Assembly: GCA_944322375.1 (NCBI GenBank)
Contig: CALUOX010000002.1
Coordinates: 1 to 59,910 of the forward strand
Origin: an uncultured Alistipes sp.
GTDB taxonomy: Bacteria; Bacteroidota; Bacteroidia; Bacteroidales; Rikenellaceae
Length of the DNA: 59,910 nucleotides
Direction: 5' to 3'
Positions within the stretch are counted from its first letter, which is position 1; every line of letters begins with the position of its first letter. The notes under the pieces were generated by a model, which did not search any database, was not told where the DNA came from, and saw only the letters and a program-made list of their open reading frames with translations. Of the stretch, positions 19,197-27,962 are shown piece after piece. The position numbers were made by a program, and so were the translations under genes.

Positions 19197-19642
19197 TTTC
19201 GGCATTTCGGCACGGATCAGGGCGGATCAGAAAGGTGCCGGCAGAGGGGCGGGGCGTGTTGACGGCTTCTCCCAACGGGACATCTCTTCGACAAAACCGG
19301 ACACGACCGTTTCGGAATTTTCCGCACAGCGGTACGTTTCACCCGTCACCCGGCGGACAGCCGTCACAAGCCGCCCTCCGGAGCATTACGTCACTTCAGA
19401 CTTGGTCCATTCCGTTTCTTATCCGTTTTTTACCGGTTCTTACCAGGCACGCATCTCTCCCGAAGGGGATCGTTCGCACCGTCGCCTGCTCCGAACACCA
19501 CCGGACAATCGCACAAAAGGCGGTCTGAGACGCCCCCGCCAAAAGCCCGCCAAAAGAGAGACAACAGACTTCAACCGACAGCAACCGGCGGCAGACCGGT
19601 CAACGGACCTCAAAAACTGTGATACAAGACAAGATATAACGC
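19197..19642. other. 446-base gap without a gene
   Basis: No convincing open frame, promoter or strong terminator was found between the lptD stop and the terminator of the minus-strand tRNA-Gln. Short frames here lack recognisable protein character. Confidence 0.6.
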
Positions 19643-19675
19643 AAAAAAGAGGCGCTCTTTCGATCGCCTCTTTCA
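19643..19675 (-). terminator. terminator of tRNA-Gln
   Basis: On the minus strand, AAGAGGCG and CGCCTCTT pair around an ATCGAAAGAG loop and run into TTTTTT. The hairpin starts directly after the tRNA 3' end, a standard intrinsic terminator. Confidence 0.9.
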
Positions 19676-19676
19676 G

Positions 19677-19747
19677 TTGAGCTACCCGGACTCGAACCAG
19701 GAAAAACAGGACCAGAATCTGTTGTGTTACCATTACACCATAGCTCA
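19677..19747 (-). tRNA. tRNA-Gln (anticodon CUG)
   Basis: A 71-base cloverleaf with acceptor TGAGCTA/TAGCTCA plus discriminator A. The D arm contains AATGGTAAC, the anticodon loop is TTCTGGT (CTG at 19713-19715), and the T arm is CCTGGTTCGAGTCCGGG. The 31-39 pair in the anticodon stem is an A-C mismatch. CCA is not encoded. The C34 anticodon reads CAG codons only, so a UUG isoacceptor should exist elsewhere. Confidence 0.95.
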
Positions 19748-19913
19748 ATGTCCCACGGAACCACCCGTTCCACGTGTCCTCCCGACTGTCACTCCCTCCG
19801 GCTCTCCAACCTTCCAGCCCGCTGTTCCTCTTCATCCGACGAACATCCTGCTGTCCAGCCTTGCCATCCCGTCGTCCTCGCTGTCATCGCGACCAACGCC
19901 CGGGTTCCAATCG

Positions 19914-19944
19914 TTTGGTGTTGCAAAAGTAGTACATAATTTTG
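19914..19944 (+). promoter_or_regulatory. promoter of the nucleoside-permease-like gene
   Basis: TTTG (19914-19917), a 19-base spacer, then TAATTTTG (19937-19944): a full match to the Bacteroidota sigma-ABfr promoter. Transcription would start near 19951, leaving a leader of about 113 bases before the ATG at 20064. Confidence 0.75.
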
Positions 19945-20063
19945 CTCCATGCAAGAAAAATCCGAAAAATTTTTCTATTTTTGTTTCCGCTCACCCCGCA
20001 TGACCCTGCAGGAAGATGCCGGGCGACAATACACACGGAAACCCAATTATCAAATCCATACGA

Positions 20064-21332
20064 ATGAATACAAAAATTCGACTAACCGTAATGAATTTTC
20101 TCCAGTACGCCGTCTGGGGTTCCTACCTCACCTCGATGGGTTCGTATCTGGTTACGGTCGATCTCGCTTCGAAGATCGGACTCTTTTACGCCATGCAGGG
20201 CATCGTATCGCTCTTCATGCCGGCCATCATCGGCATCGTTGCCGACCGGTGGGTCCCGGCCCAGCGGCTGCTGGGCATCTGCCACGTTCTTGCCGCCGGA
20301 TTCATGGGCATGGCGGGATGGTATGCACTCTCGGCCGGTGCCGAAGCCGGGTTCCCGACGCTCTTCACACTCTACTCGTTGAGCGTCGCTTTCTACATGC
20401 CGACCATCGCCCTTTCGAACTCCGTCGCCTACAGCGTGCTCGAACAGGCCGGCTACGACACGGTCAAGGCCTTCCCGCCGATCCGCGTCTTCGGAACGGT
20501 CGGCTTCATCTGCGCCATGCTGCTGTGCGACGGACTGGGATTCCAAACCTCCTACATGCAGTTCCTCCAGTGCGCCGCAATCGGCATCGTGCTGGGGCTC
20601 TACTCCTTCACGCTGCCCCACTGCCCGATCGACAATTCGGGCAACAAACAGACGCTGGTCGATGCTCTGGGGCTGAAGGCCTTCGCGCTGTTCAAGCAGA
20701 AGAAGATGGCGCTGTTCTTCATCTTCTCGATGCTGCTGGGCGTGTCGCTCCAGATCACCAACGGCTTTGCCAACCCCTTCATCACCAGCTTCAAGAGCAT
20801 TCCCGAATTTGCCGATACGTTCGGAGCGAACCATGCCAATGCCCTCATTTCGCTGTCGCAGCTCTCGGAGACGCTCTGTATCCTGCTTATCCCCTTTGCG
20901 CTCAAGAAATTCGGCATCAAGCGCGTCATGCTCATCGCGATGTTCGCCTGGGTGCTTCGCTTCGGGTTGTTCGGACTTGGCAACCCGGGCGGCGGCGTGT
21001 GGATGTTCATCCTCTCGATGATCGTCTATGGCGTGGCGTTCGACTTCTTCAACATTTCGGGATCGCTCTTCGTCAACAACGAAACCGACGAGAAAATCCG
21101 CTCGTCGGCACAGGGGCTCTTCATGATCATGACCAACGGCATCGGCGCCACCGTCGGCACCCTGGGCGCGCAGGCTGTCGTCAACCACTTTGTCCTTACG
21201 CAGCAGACGGCTGAGGCACAGACTGCGGGATGGTCAACGGCATGGCTTCTGTTCGCGGCCTATGCGCTTGTCGTAGGGATCGTTTTTGCGCTTGTCTTCA
21301 AATACAAGCACCACCCCGAAGCGATCAAATAA
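20064..21332 (+). CDS. nucleoside permease-like MFS transporter
   Basis: A 422-residue, 12-helix major facilitator protein resembling the NHS family (NupG/XapB): FLQYAVWGSYLTSMGSYL at the start, GIVADRW in the loop after TM2, PPIRVFGTVGFI near the middle and NETDEKIRSSAQGLFMIMTNGIGA in the C-terminal half. NHS members import nucleosides with protons across the inner membrane. The ATG at 20064 (MNTKIRLT) is preferred to one 16 codons earlier because the protein then begins at the first helix. It has its own promoter and a strong terminator, so it is monocistronic. Confidence 0.85.
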   Translation: MNTKIRLTVMNFLQYAVWGSYLTSMGSYLVTVDLASKIGLFYAMQGIVSLFMPAIIGIVADRWVPAQRLLGICHVLAAGFMGMAGWYALSAGAEAGFPTLFTLYSLSVAFYMPTIALSNSVAYSVLEQAGYDTVKAFPPIRVFGTVGFICAMLLCDGLGFQTSYMQFLQCAAIGIVLGLYSFTLPHCPIDNSGNKQTLVDALGLKAFALFKQKKMALFFIFSMLLGVSLQITNGFANPFITSFKSIPEFADTFGANHANALISLSQLSETLCILLIPFALKKFGIKRVMLIAMFAWVLRFGLFGLGNPGGGVWMFILSMIVYGVAFDFFNISGSLFVNNETDEKIRSSAQGLFMIMTNGIGATVGTLGAQAVVNHFVLTQQTAEAQTAGWSTAWLLFAAYALVVGIVFALVFKYKHHPEAIK

Positions 21333-21339
21333 GATTCGA

Positions 21340-21348
21340 GGGGGGGGG
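21340..21348. repeat. G9 homopolymer after the permease gene
   Basis: A run of nine G residues begins eight bases after the permease stop codon. It is outside any reading frame. Confidence 0.8.
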
Positions 21349-21390
21349 CGGTGAGAAAAAAAACTCGAACCCCGGACCGAATATTTATTC

Positions 21391-21425
21391 AAGAGCGGGA
21401 AGGCAACACTCCCGCTCTTTTTTAT
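21391..21425 (+). terminator. terminator of the permease gene
   Basis: AAGAGCGGGA and TCCCGCTCTT form a perfect stem around a 9-base loop, followed by a T-run. Confidence 0.9.
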
Positions 21426-21844
21426 TCTGAGGTACGAGCAGAGAAAGAGCGTCGAACCCGGAGCAGAAACCGAAACTGTGCAATTAAAACCGGGATTGAA
21501 ACCGACTTCGATGGCCGGAAGATGAGATACACCCGCTCTGCGACATCCCGCAACACCCGCCCGCAGGGAATGGGCTTCGGATGAAACGCCAGCAAGCATA
21601 TGGGGAAGGGCCGGGGACAAGGAGATACAGGCGAAAAAAGAGAATCCAGGAAACAACGCCGCAGTTGGAAAATCCGAGAAGAGGGGCATTCGACCCGGGC
21701 ACAATTTTCCCGTTTCTTCCTTTCCTGCAACCCGGTCTCTTTTGCATCCGAAGCGTTTGCATCCGGGACATCGGATCGAAGATCAGATGAAACACCCGAT
21801 ATTCCGAATCTCTGCGAGCGCTCACCTCTTCACGACAGGCGACA
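21426..21844. other. 419-base convergent gap without a gene
   Basis: Between the permease terminator and the M3 peptidase terminator no convincing gene was found. The stretch is rich in GAAA/AGAA runs but holds no promoter match or recognisable product on either strand. Confidence 0.55.
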
Positions 21845-21890
21845 AAGACTGAACGGCGCAACCGCTCTACGGGTTGCGCCGTTCAGTCTT
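21845..21890 (-). terminator. 19-bp perfect inverted repeat ending the M3 peptidase operon
   Basis: AAGACTGAACGGCGCAACC is repeated in inverted form after an 8-base loop. It lies 20 bases past the M3 peptidase stop. On the minus strand the following sequence (TTTGTC) is only weakly T-rich, so the very stable hairpin probably does most of the work. Confidence 0.75.
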
Positions 21891-21910
21891 CTGCGACAGG
21901 AAGGACGATG

Positions 21911-24034
21911 CTATTTCGTCAGTCCCATCTTCTCGATCAGAGCCTTTGTTTCGGGCTTATGACCCCGGAACGCCACATAGAGCTTCATCGGATGCTCGTG
22001 GCCGCCCTGCGTCAGGATATGCTCACGGAAGGAGTCGGCCGCGGGACCGCCAAGGATGCTGCCGGTCTCTTCGAAGGCCTTGTACGCATCAGCCTCGAGC
22101 ACCTCGGCCCATTTGTAGCCGTAATATCCGGCGGCATACCCGCCCGCAAAGATGTGTGTGAAGGAGGGATTCATCGCCGTTCCCTTCACGACGGGCAGCA
22201 CCTGCGTGGGTGCCATCGACTCCCGTTCGAAGGTCTCGACATCACCCGTAAAGGGCTCCTTCAACGTATGCCAGGCCATATCGGTCATGCCGTATGCCAG
22301 TTGACGGACATTGAGGTAGGCGGCCAGATAGTTTTTCGATGCAATGATCTTCTCGACCAACTCCGCCGGCATCTTCTCACCGGTCTGGTAGTGCTCGGCC
22401 CAGAGATCCAGCCACTGTTTCTCGGTCGCCCAGTTCTCCATGATCTGCGACGGCAGCTCCACGAAATCGCGGTAAACGTTCGTACCGTTGATCGACTCGT
22501 ATTTGCCCTGGCCCAGCATGCCGTGCAGCGAGTGGCCGAACTCATGCAGGAAGGTCGTCACTTCGTCGAAGGTCAGCAGCGAAGGCTTCGTCTCGGTCGG
22601 CTTCGTGAAGTTCATGACGAGCGACACCAGCGGGCGGGTCTCCTGCCCCTCGACGATCTTCGAACCCCGGAACTCGGTCATCCACGCACCGGCGCGTTTC
22701 GACGCGCGGGGGAAGAAGTCGAGGTAGAGCACCGCCAGGAACTTGCCGTTGGCATCGGTCACCTCATAAGCCGTCACGTCGGGGTGATAGACGGCAATGT
22801 CATCCCGCCGCGTGAAGTTCAGCCCGTAGAGTTTGTTGGCCAGCAGGAAGACCCCCTTCTTAACCTTCTCCAGTTCGAAGTAGGGCTTCACCTGCTCGTC
22901 GCTGAGTTCGTATTTCTCGTGTTTGTACTTCTCCGTATAATAGGACCAGTCCCAGGGCATCACTTCGCCCTCGAAGCCCTGCGCATGGGCATACTCCTCG
23001 ATCATGCGGTAATCGGCCCGGGCATAGTCGATCGTCTGATCGAGCAGCTCCTTCAGGAAGCCGTTTACCGTCTGCGTGTTCTCGGCCATACGCTCCTCCA
23101 ACACGTAATCGGCATAGGTCTCATACCCCAACAGACCGGCGATCTGACGTCGCAGATCGACAATGCGGCGGATGTTTTCGCAATTATCGAATTCGCCGCC
23201 CAGCGCCCGCGAATTCGAAGCACGCCACAGCTGCTCCTTGGCCTCACGGTCGGAGGAGTAGGTCATGAAGGGAACATAGCTCGGCGCCTGCAGGGTTACG
23301 GTCCAGCCCTTCTCGCCGCGCGCCTTCGCTTCGGCCGCCATCCCCTCCTTCACGAAATCGGGCAGCTCCTCGACCCGTTTCGGATCGGTGATGTTGAGCG
23401 TAAAGGCGTTCGTTGCGGCCAGTGAATTCTGACCGAAGCGAAGCGTCAGCTCCGCCAGTTCGGAGGTGTACTGACGGTAGAGCTCCTGTTTGTCGGCGGG
23501 CAGTGCGGCACCGTTGCGGGCAAAGCTCTTGTAGGTCTTCTCCAGCAGCATCTTGTCCTCCTGCGAAAGGAACCATCCGGGATGTTCGTAAACGGCCTTC
23601 ACGCGGGCGAAGAGCTCCGGGTTGAGCGAGATATCGTTGGCCAGCTCGGTCAGTTTGGGCTGCACGTCGAGGGCGATGCGCTGCATCTCGTCGTTGGAAT
23701 CGGCCTCCAGGAGGTTGTAAAAGATCCCTTCGATACGTGCAAGCAACTCTCCGGAGCGCTCCAGCGCCACGATCGTGTTGTTGAAGGTCGGGCGTGCCGG
23801 GTTCTTCACGATAGCGTCGATCTCGGCGCGCTGTACGGCAATTGCGGCATCGAAAGCCGGTTCATAATCCGAAAGTTGAATCTTCTCGAAGGGAGGCGTT
23901 GCGTGGGGCGTCTCCCACTCGGCCAGCAGCGGATTCGACGTATCGATCTCGGGCAGCTGTGCCACCGGCATCGAACGATCCGCACATCCGGCCACCAATA
24001 AAGTCAGTGACATAAAAGCGAACAGATTTTTCAT
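21911..24034 (-). CDS. M3 family metallopeptidase lipoprotein (Dcp-like), copy A
   Basis: A 707-residue lipoprotein with lipobox LVAGC (Cys near residue 17), then a helical M3 peptidase. The zinc motif HEFGH is at His497 (FLHEFGHSLHG), with the downstream Glu in the family's DFVELPSQIMENW segment and a C-terminal GYAAGYYGYKW tail motif. It is probably a peptidyl-dipeptidase or oligopeptidase working in the periplasm or on the membrane. The ATG at 24034 is chosen because it begins the signal peptide; the longer frame begins at a GTG inside the neighbouring gene. It starts 10 bases after the stop of a paralogue (copy B), so the two form a tandem duplicate in one operon. Confidence 0.93.
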   Translation of the reverse strand: MKNLFAFMSLTLLVAGCADRSMPVAQLPEIDTSNPLLAEWETPHATPPFEKIQLSDYEPAFDAAIAVQRAEIDAIVKNPARPTFNNTIVALERSGELLARIEGIFYNLLEADSNDEMQRIALDVQPKLTELANDISLNPELFARVKAVYEHPGWFLSQEDKMLLEKTYKSFARNGAALPADKQELYRQYTSELAELTLRFGQNSLAATNAFTLNITDPKRVEELPDFVKEGMAAEAKARGEKGWTVTLQAPSYVPFMTYSSDREAKEQLWRASNSRALGGEFDNCENIRRIVDLRRQIAGLLGYETYADYVLEERMAENTQTVNGFLKELLDQTIDYARADYRMIEEYAHAQGFEGEVMPWDWSYYTEKYKHEKYELSDEQVKPYFELEKVKKGVFLLANKLYGLNFTRRDDIAVYHPDVTAYEVTDANGKFLAVLYLDFFPRASKRAGAWMTEFRGSKIVEGQETRPLVSLVMNFTKPTETKPSLLTFDEVTTFLHEFGHSLHGMLGQGKYESINGTNVYRDFVELPSQIMENWATEKQWLDLWAEHYQTGEKMPAELVEKIIASKNYLAAYLNVRQLAYGMTDMAWHTLKEPFTGDVETFERESMAPTQVLPVVKGTAMNPSFTHIFAGGYAAGYYGYKWAEVLEADAYKAFEETGSILGGPAADSFREHILTQGGHEHPMKLYVAFRGHKPETKALIEKMGLTK

Positions 24035-24044
24035 TGCGAGTGTG

Positions 24045-26273
24045 TTATTTGAGGTTTCCTGATTTGTCGAGCATTCCCTGCGCACGTTTTCTCCAATACT
24101 CTTTCGTCGCGGGGAGCCGCCGCACGGCAGCGGAGTCCGTCTGCAGCGAATCCGCCGGCTCCTTCCAGAATCCGGCAGCCTTGAGCAACGCCGTCTTGTC
24201 GGGATCCGCGCCCCGGAACGCACGGTAGAGCGTCATGCCGTCGGCCTCGCCGCCCCGGGCAAGGAGCTTCTCTCGGAAGGCGCGGGCCACCTTTTTGTTA
24301 AAGATGTCACCCGTCTCGCTGAAGGCCGCATAGGCATCCTTGTCGAGCACCTGCGCCCAGATGTAGAAGTAATATCCGGCCGAATATCCGCCGTCGAAGA
24401 TGTGGCTGAAATAGGGATAGCGGTAACGGGGTTCGATCTGCGGAATCAGCCCGCGCCTGTCGTAAAGCACCTCGCGCTCGAAGGCATTGACATCGAGCGG
24501 TTCATACTCCTTGATCGAGTGGATGTCCAGATCCGACAGCGCCGCGGCAAGCAGTTCGGTCATCTCGAAGCCCTGATTGAACTGCGCACTGCGCTTGATC
24601 TTCTGCATGAGGCTTGTCGGAATCCTGTCGCTGGTGCGATAGTGCAGGGCATACTGTTCGAGCATTTCGGGTTCCATCGCCCAGTTCTCCATCACCTGCG
24701 AGGGAAGCTCCACGAAATCGCCCTCGACGTCGGACAATCCGCGATACTCCACCTGTCGGAAGAGATCGTGCAGCGCATGTCCGAACTCGTGGAACAGCGT
24801 TTTCGTCTCGTCGATGTTGAGCAGCGTCGGTGCATTTCTCGTCGGACGGGCATAGTTCGTCACCACGCCCACGACCGGCGCCACACGTTCGCCGTTCTCA
24901 TAGGTCTGCTCCGTAAAGTTTCCGCACCACGCGCCGCCGCTCTTGCCTTCACGCACATAGTAATCGAAATAGATCACCCCCAGATGGCTCTCATCCTCGT
25001 CGAGCACTTCATAGACACGGCAGTCGGGATGGTAGAGCGGCGCGACGATCGGCCGGAAGGTGATGCCGTACAACCGGTTGGCAAGGAAGAAGATGCCGCC
25101 CTGGACGTTGTCAAGGGTAAAATAGGGACGCACGGCCTCGTCGTCGAGCGAATAGTCGCGGCGGCGGACCTTTTCGGCATAATACCACCAGTCCCACGAC
25201 TCGAACGTCCCCTCCGGCTCGTCCGCCTTGAAGAGCTTCTCCATCTCCGCCAGCTCCTCCTTTGCACGGTCGAGCGCCGGTGTCCAGATCTCGTCGAGCA
25301 ACGCATAGACGGCCTTCGGAGTACGGGCCATCTGCTCCGAAATCACATAGTCGGCATAGGTGTCGTATCCGAGCAGATGCGCCTTCTCGGTGCGCAAGCG
25401 GATGAAATCGTTCACCAGCGCCTTGTTGTCGTTCGCATCGTCGTGATTGCAACGGTTCAGATAGGCCGTATAGAGTTCTTCACGCAATTTGCGATCCTTG
25501 GCATAAGTCAGGAAAGGCAGCATGCTCGGCTTGTGGAGCGTAAAGAGGTACGTCTTGTCGTTGAGCCCCGCTTCACGGGCCCGATCCCGGGCGGCATCCC
25601 GCACCGTGGAAGGAACACCGTCCAACTGTTCGACCTTCAGTTCCAGTCGAAAGCCGTCGGTCTCGGCCAGCAGGTTGCTGCCGTAACGCACGGACAACCG
25701 CGCCAGTTCTCCATTGATCTCCTTGAGACGTTTCTTACCCTCCTTGTCAAGCAACGCCCCGGAACGGACGAATTCGTCGTAGATCTTCTCCGTCAAGCGC
25801 ATCTGTTCGGGGGTGAGCAACGTCGAGTCGCACCGGTCATGGACCTGCCTTATCCGATCGAACAACCGTTCGTTCATGCGTATTTCATCGGCATGGGCCG
25901 TCAATAACGGCATGGCCTCCTCCTCGACGGCCTGCATCTGCGGTGTGGAGTTCGACTCGGCGAGCATGCCGAAGACAAGCTCCGCACGCCGCAGCATCTT
26001 GCCGGCATTGTCGTAGGCCAGCACCGTATTTTCGAAGGTCGGGGCATCGGGATTCTCCACGATGGCCGCAATCTCCTCGTTGTGGAGCGACATGCCCCGT
26101 TCGAAAGCCGGCAGGAAATGTTCCGTACGGATACTGTCGAAGGGCGGGACACCGAAAGGGGTCGTCCAGACGGATTCAAAAAAAGGATTGGGGATTTCGG
26201 GAGTCTTCTCCCGACACGAAAGAAGCATCATGGAACTGAAAATTATCGGCAGCAGCCGAAGGAAACGTTTCAT
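24045..26273 (-). CDS. M3 family metallopeptidase lipoprotein (Dcp-like), copy B
   Basis: A 742-residue paralogue of copy A: signal peptide with lipobox LLSC (Cys near 20), TTPFGVPPFDSIRTEHF at the N-terminus and HEFGH at about His495 (FHEFGHALHD). DFVELPSQVMENW and GYSAGYYFYIW follow. All zinc-site residues are present, so both copies look active. The C-terminus carries about 25 extra residues compared with copy A. It is first in the operon and is driven by the consensus promoter at 26308-26337. Confidence 0.92.
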   Translation of the reverse strand: MKRFLRLLPIIFSSMMLLSCREKTPEIPNPFFESVWTTPFGVPPFDSIRTEHFLPAFERGMSLHNEEIAAIVENPDAPTFENTVLAYDNAGKMLRRAELVFGMLAESNSTPQMQAVEEEAMPLLTAHADEIRMNERLFDRIRQVHDRCDSTLLTPEQMRLTEKIYDEFVRSGALLDKEGKKRLKEINGELARLSVRYGSNLLAETDGFRLELKVEQLDGVPSTVRDAARDRAREAGLNDKTYLFTLHKPSMLPFLTYAKDRKLREELYTAYLNRCNHDDANDNKALVNDFIRLRTEKAHLLGYDTYADYVISEQMARTPKAVYALLDEIWTPALDRAKEELAEMEKLFKADEPEGTFESWDWWYYAEKVRRRDYSLDDEAVRPYFTLDNVQGGIFFLANRLYGITFRPIVAPLYHPDCRVYEVLDEDESHLGVIYFDYYVREGKSGGAWCGNFTEQTYENGERVAPVVGVVTNYARPTRNAPTLLNIDETKTLFHEFGHALHDLFRQVEYRGLSDVEGDFVELPSQVMENWAMEPEMLEQYALHYRTSDRIPTSLMQKIKRSAQFNQGFEMTELLAAALSDLDIHSIKEYEPLDVNAFEREVLYDRRGLIPQIEPRYRYPYFSHIFDGGYSAGYYFYIWAQVLDKDAYAAFSETGDIFNKKVARAFREKLLARGGEADGMTLYRAFRGADPDKTALLKAAGFWKEPADSLQTDSAAVRRLPATKEYWRKRAQGMLDKSGNLK

Positions 26274-26299
26274 GCAATCGATCTTTTTACAACTTTTTA

Positions 26300-26315
26300 T
26301 AACTTTGCAAAGTTA
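26300..26315. promoter_or_regulatory. palindromic back-to-back promoters of rsmE and the M3 operon
   Basis: TAACTTTGCAAAGTTA is a perfect 16-base palindrome made of two TAnnTTTG -7 boxes pointing away from each other with no gap. The minus-strand box has a TTG exactly 20 bases upstream (complement of 26336-26338), a full consensus promoter for the M3 operon. The plus-strand box lies about 25 bases from the rsmE ATG but has no clear -33 element. Confidence 0.75.
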
Positions 26316-26332
26316 AAAATTATTGTACACTC

Positions 26333-27061
26333 ATGCAACTCTTTTACGCGCCCGACATCGTTCCGCCGCTCTACACGCTCAGCGAGGAGGAGTCGAAGCA
26401 CTGCATCCGCGTTCTGCGCCTTCAGTGCGGCGACACGCTTCACCTGACCGACGGACGGGGCACGCTCTACCGCTGCCGCATCGAGGAGGAGGAGGACGGC
26501 AAACGGTGTACGGTCCGTGTCGTGGAGAGCCTCCCGGAGTTCGAGCGCATGCCCTACCGGCTGACAATGGCCGTTGCTCCGACGAAAAACATCGAACGGT
26601 TCGAATGGTTTCTCGAAAAGGCCACCGAGATCGGCGTCAGCGAGATCGTGCCGCTCGACTGCGACCATTCGGAGCGCCACATCCTGAAGGCCGATCGTGC
26701 ACAGCGGATCGTCGTGGCGGCAATGAAACAGTCGCTCAAGGCCTATTGTCCGACGCTGCAGCCCCTCACGCCGCTGCGCGAACTGCTCGCCCGCCCCTTC
26801 GACGGACGCCGGTTCATCGCCCACTGCGATACGCCGCGCACGACGAAACGCTACCTTCCCGCGACGCTCCGCCCCGGCGAGGACCTGCAGATCCTCATCG
26901 GTCCCGAAGGGGATTTTTCGCCTGCCGAGATCAATGCGGCCCTTGCCGCCGGATTCGAGGAGATCACCCTCGGCGAACAACGGCTGCGGACGGAGACGGC
27001 GGCGGTCGTCGCAACGGTCATGGCCGCCGTCTGCAACCGGCTCGCAGCTGAAAAGGATTGA
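26333..27061 (+). CDS. rsmE: 16S rRNA (uracil-1498-N3)-methyltransferase RsmE
   Basis: A 242-residue SPOUT methyltransferase with an N-terminal PUA-like domain (residues about 1-75; HCIRVLRLQCGD). The C-terminal knot domain carries FLEKATEIGVSEIVPL, LIGPEGDFSPAEI and ITLGEQRLRTETAAV, the RsmE signature for SAM binding. It methylates N3 of U1498 in the 30S subunit. The leader is predicted to be only about 20 bases. It is divergent from the M3 peptidase operon and shares its palindromic promoter region. Confidence 0.95.
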   Translation: MQLFYAPDIVPPLYTLSEEESKHCIRVLRLQCGDTLHLTDGRGTLYRCRIEEEEDGKRCTVRVVESLPEFERMPYRLTMAVAPTKNIERFEWFLEKATEIGVSEIVPLDCDHSERHILKADRAQRIVVAAMKQSLKAYCPTLQPLTPLRELLARPFDGRRFIAHCDTPRTTKRYLPATLRPGEDLQILIGPEGDFSPAEINAALAAGFEEITLGEQRLRTETAAVVATVMAAVCNRLAAEKD

Positions 27062-27416
27062 CCCGGAATACCGATTCCGCCACCCGCAAGGGGCTTTTCA
27101 CCAACGCCACCGGCCGGGAAGCGCCTCCAGGCGACGGAATCGAGATCGTCCGCCTGCACACACGGCAAGATATGTTTCGCTCCCGCGAACCAGGATGCGG
27201 AACGGACCTTTCGGCCACACATGTCGGACAGCCAACTGCCGCAAAGCTCGTCGGGCAACGATACCGGGCAAAACGGACACGACTGACAAAACCGAAACAG
27301 GCAAAATTCAAACCGGTTCGACCGGTCAACAAACACTCCGACCGGTCAACAAAGGTCTGAGAAAAAATCTGAAACGCTGAAACAAAGGAAAGAAGCAAAA
27401 AACGCAAGATTGAGAT
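27062..27416. other. 355-base gap with a 20-bp direct repeat
   Basis: No gene is seen between rsmE and the chromate-transporter pair. The right part (27318-27353) contains CGACCGGTCAACAAA twice with a 20-base period, the palindrome ACCGGT being at the centre of each copy. A paired operator for the downstream genes is possible but unproven; no TAnnTTTG box was found next to it. Confidence 0.5.
27318..27353. repeat. paired CGACCGGTCAACAAA direct repeat
   Basis: Two copies spaced 20 bases apart, about two helical turns, lie 64 bases before the chromate-transporter ATG. The spacing would place a dimeric regulator on one DNA face; this is inference only. Confidence 0.5.
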
Positions 27417-27962
27417 ATGATCACATCCCTGTTTACCCTGTTCCGATCGTTTTTCAAGATCGGACTTTTCACCTTCGGCGGGGGCTATGCCATGATCCCG
27501 CTGATCGAGGCCGAGATCATCGACCGCCGCAAGTGGCTCGCCCGCGATGAATTTCTGGAACTGCTGACGCTGGCACAATCGGCGCCGGGACCCATCGCCC
27601 TCAATACGGCCGTCTTCATCGGCTACAAGGTGCGCGGCATCCGGGGTGCCGTAGCCTCGGCGCTGGGCGCCGTCATGCCGTCGTTTCTGATCATCCTTGT
27701 GATCGCCATCTTCTTTGCCGAGGTGCGTCACAACGTCGTGGTCGATGCCGCATTCAAGGGAATGCGGCCGGCCGTTGTCGCCCTGATCGTCGTCCCGACC
27801 CTCTCGCTGGCCCGCGGCATGCACCCGGCACTGATCGGCGTGGTGATCCTTTCGGCGCTGGCCGTCTGGTGGTTCGGATTCTCGCCGATCTATCTGCTCA
27901 TCGCCGGCGCCGCTGCCGGAATCCTCTGGACCACGCGCATACGGAAGGAGGTGCGGCGATGA
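27417..27962 (+). CDS. chromate transporter, short-chain subunit 1
   Basis: A 181-residue protein equal to one half of ChrA: FTFGGGYAMIPLIEAEI near residue 18 and the QSAPGPIALNTAVFIGYKVRG motif near 60, then about four further helices. Short-chain CHR proteins are encoded in pairs and are thought to insert in opposite orientation as a heterodimer. Characterised ChrA proteins export chromate; the physiological anion in gut Bacteroidota is unknown. Its stop overlaps the next gene's ATG by four bases. Confidence 0.9.
   Translation: MITSLFTLFRSFFKIGLFTFGGGYAMIPLIEAEIIDRRKWLARDEFLELLTLAQSAPGPIALNTAVFIGYKVRGIRGAVASALGAVMPSFLIILVIAIFFAEVRHNVVVDAAFKGMRPAVVALIVVPTLSLARGMHPALIGVVILSALAVWWFGFSPIYLLIAGAAAGILWTTRIRKEVRR

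Noticed and set aside
21340..21348. G9 run after the permease gene as a second phase-variable site
   Set aside because: It lies outside any reading frame and is not near a promoter match, so no switching role can be argued from sequence.
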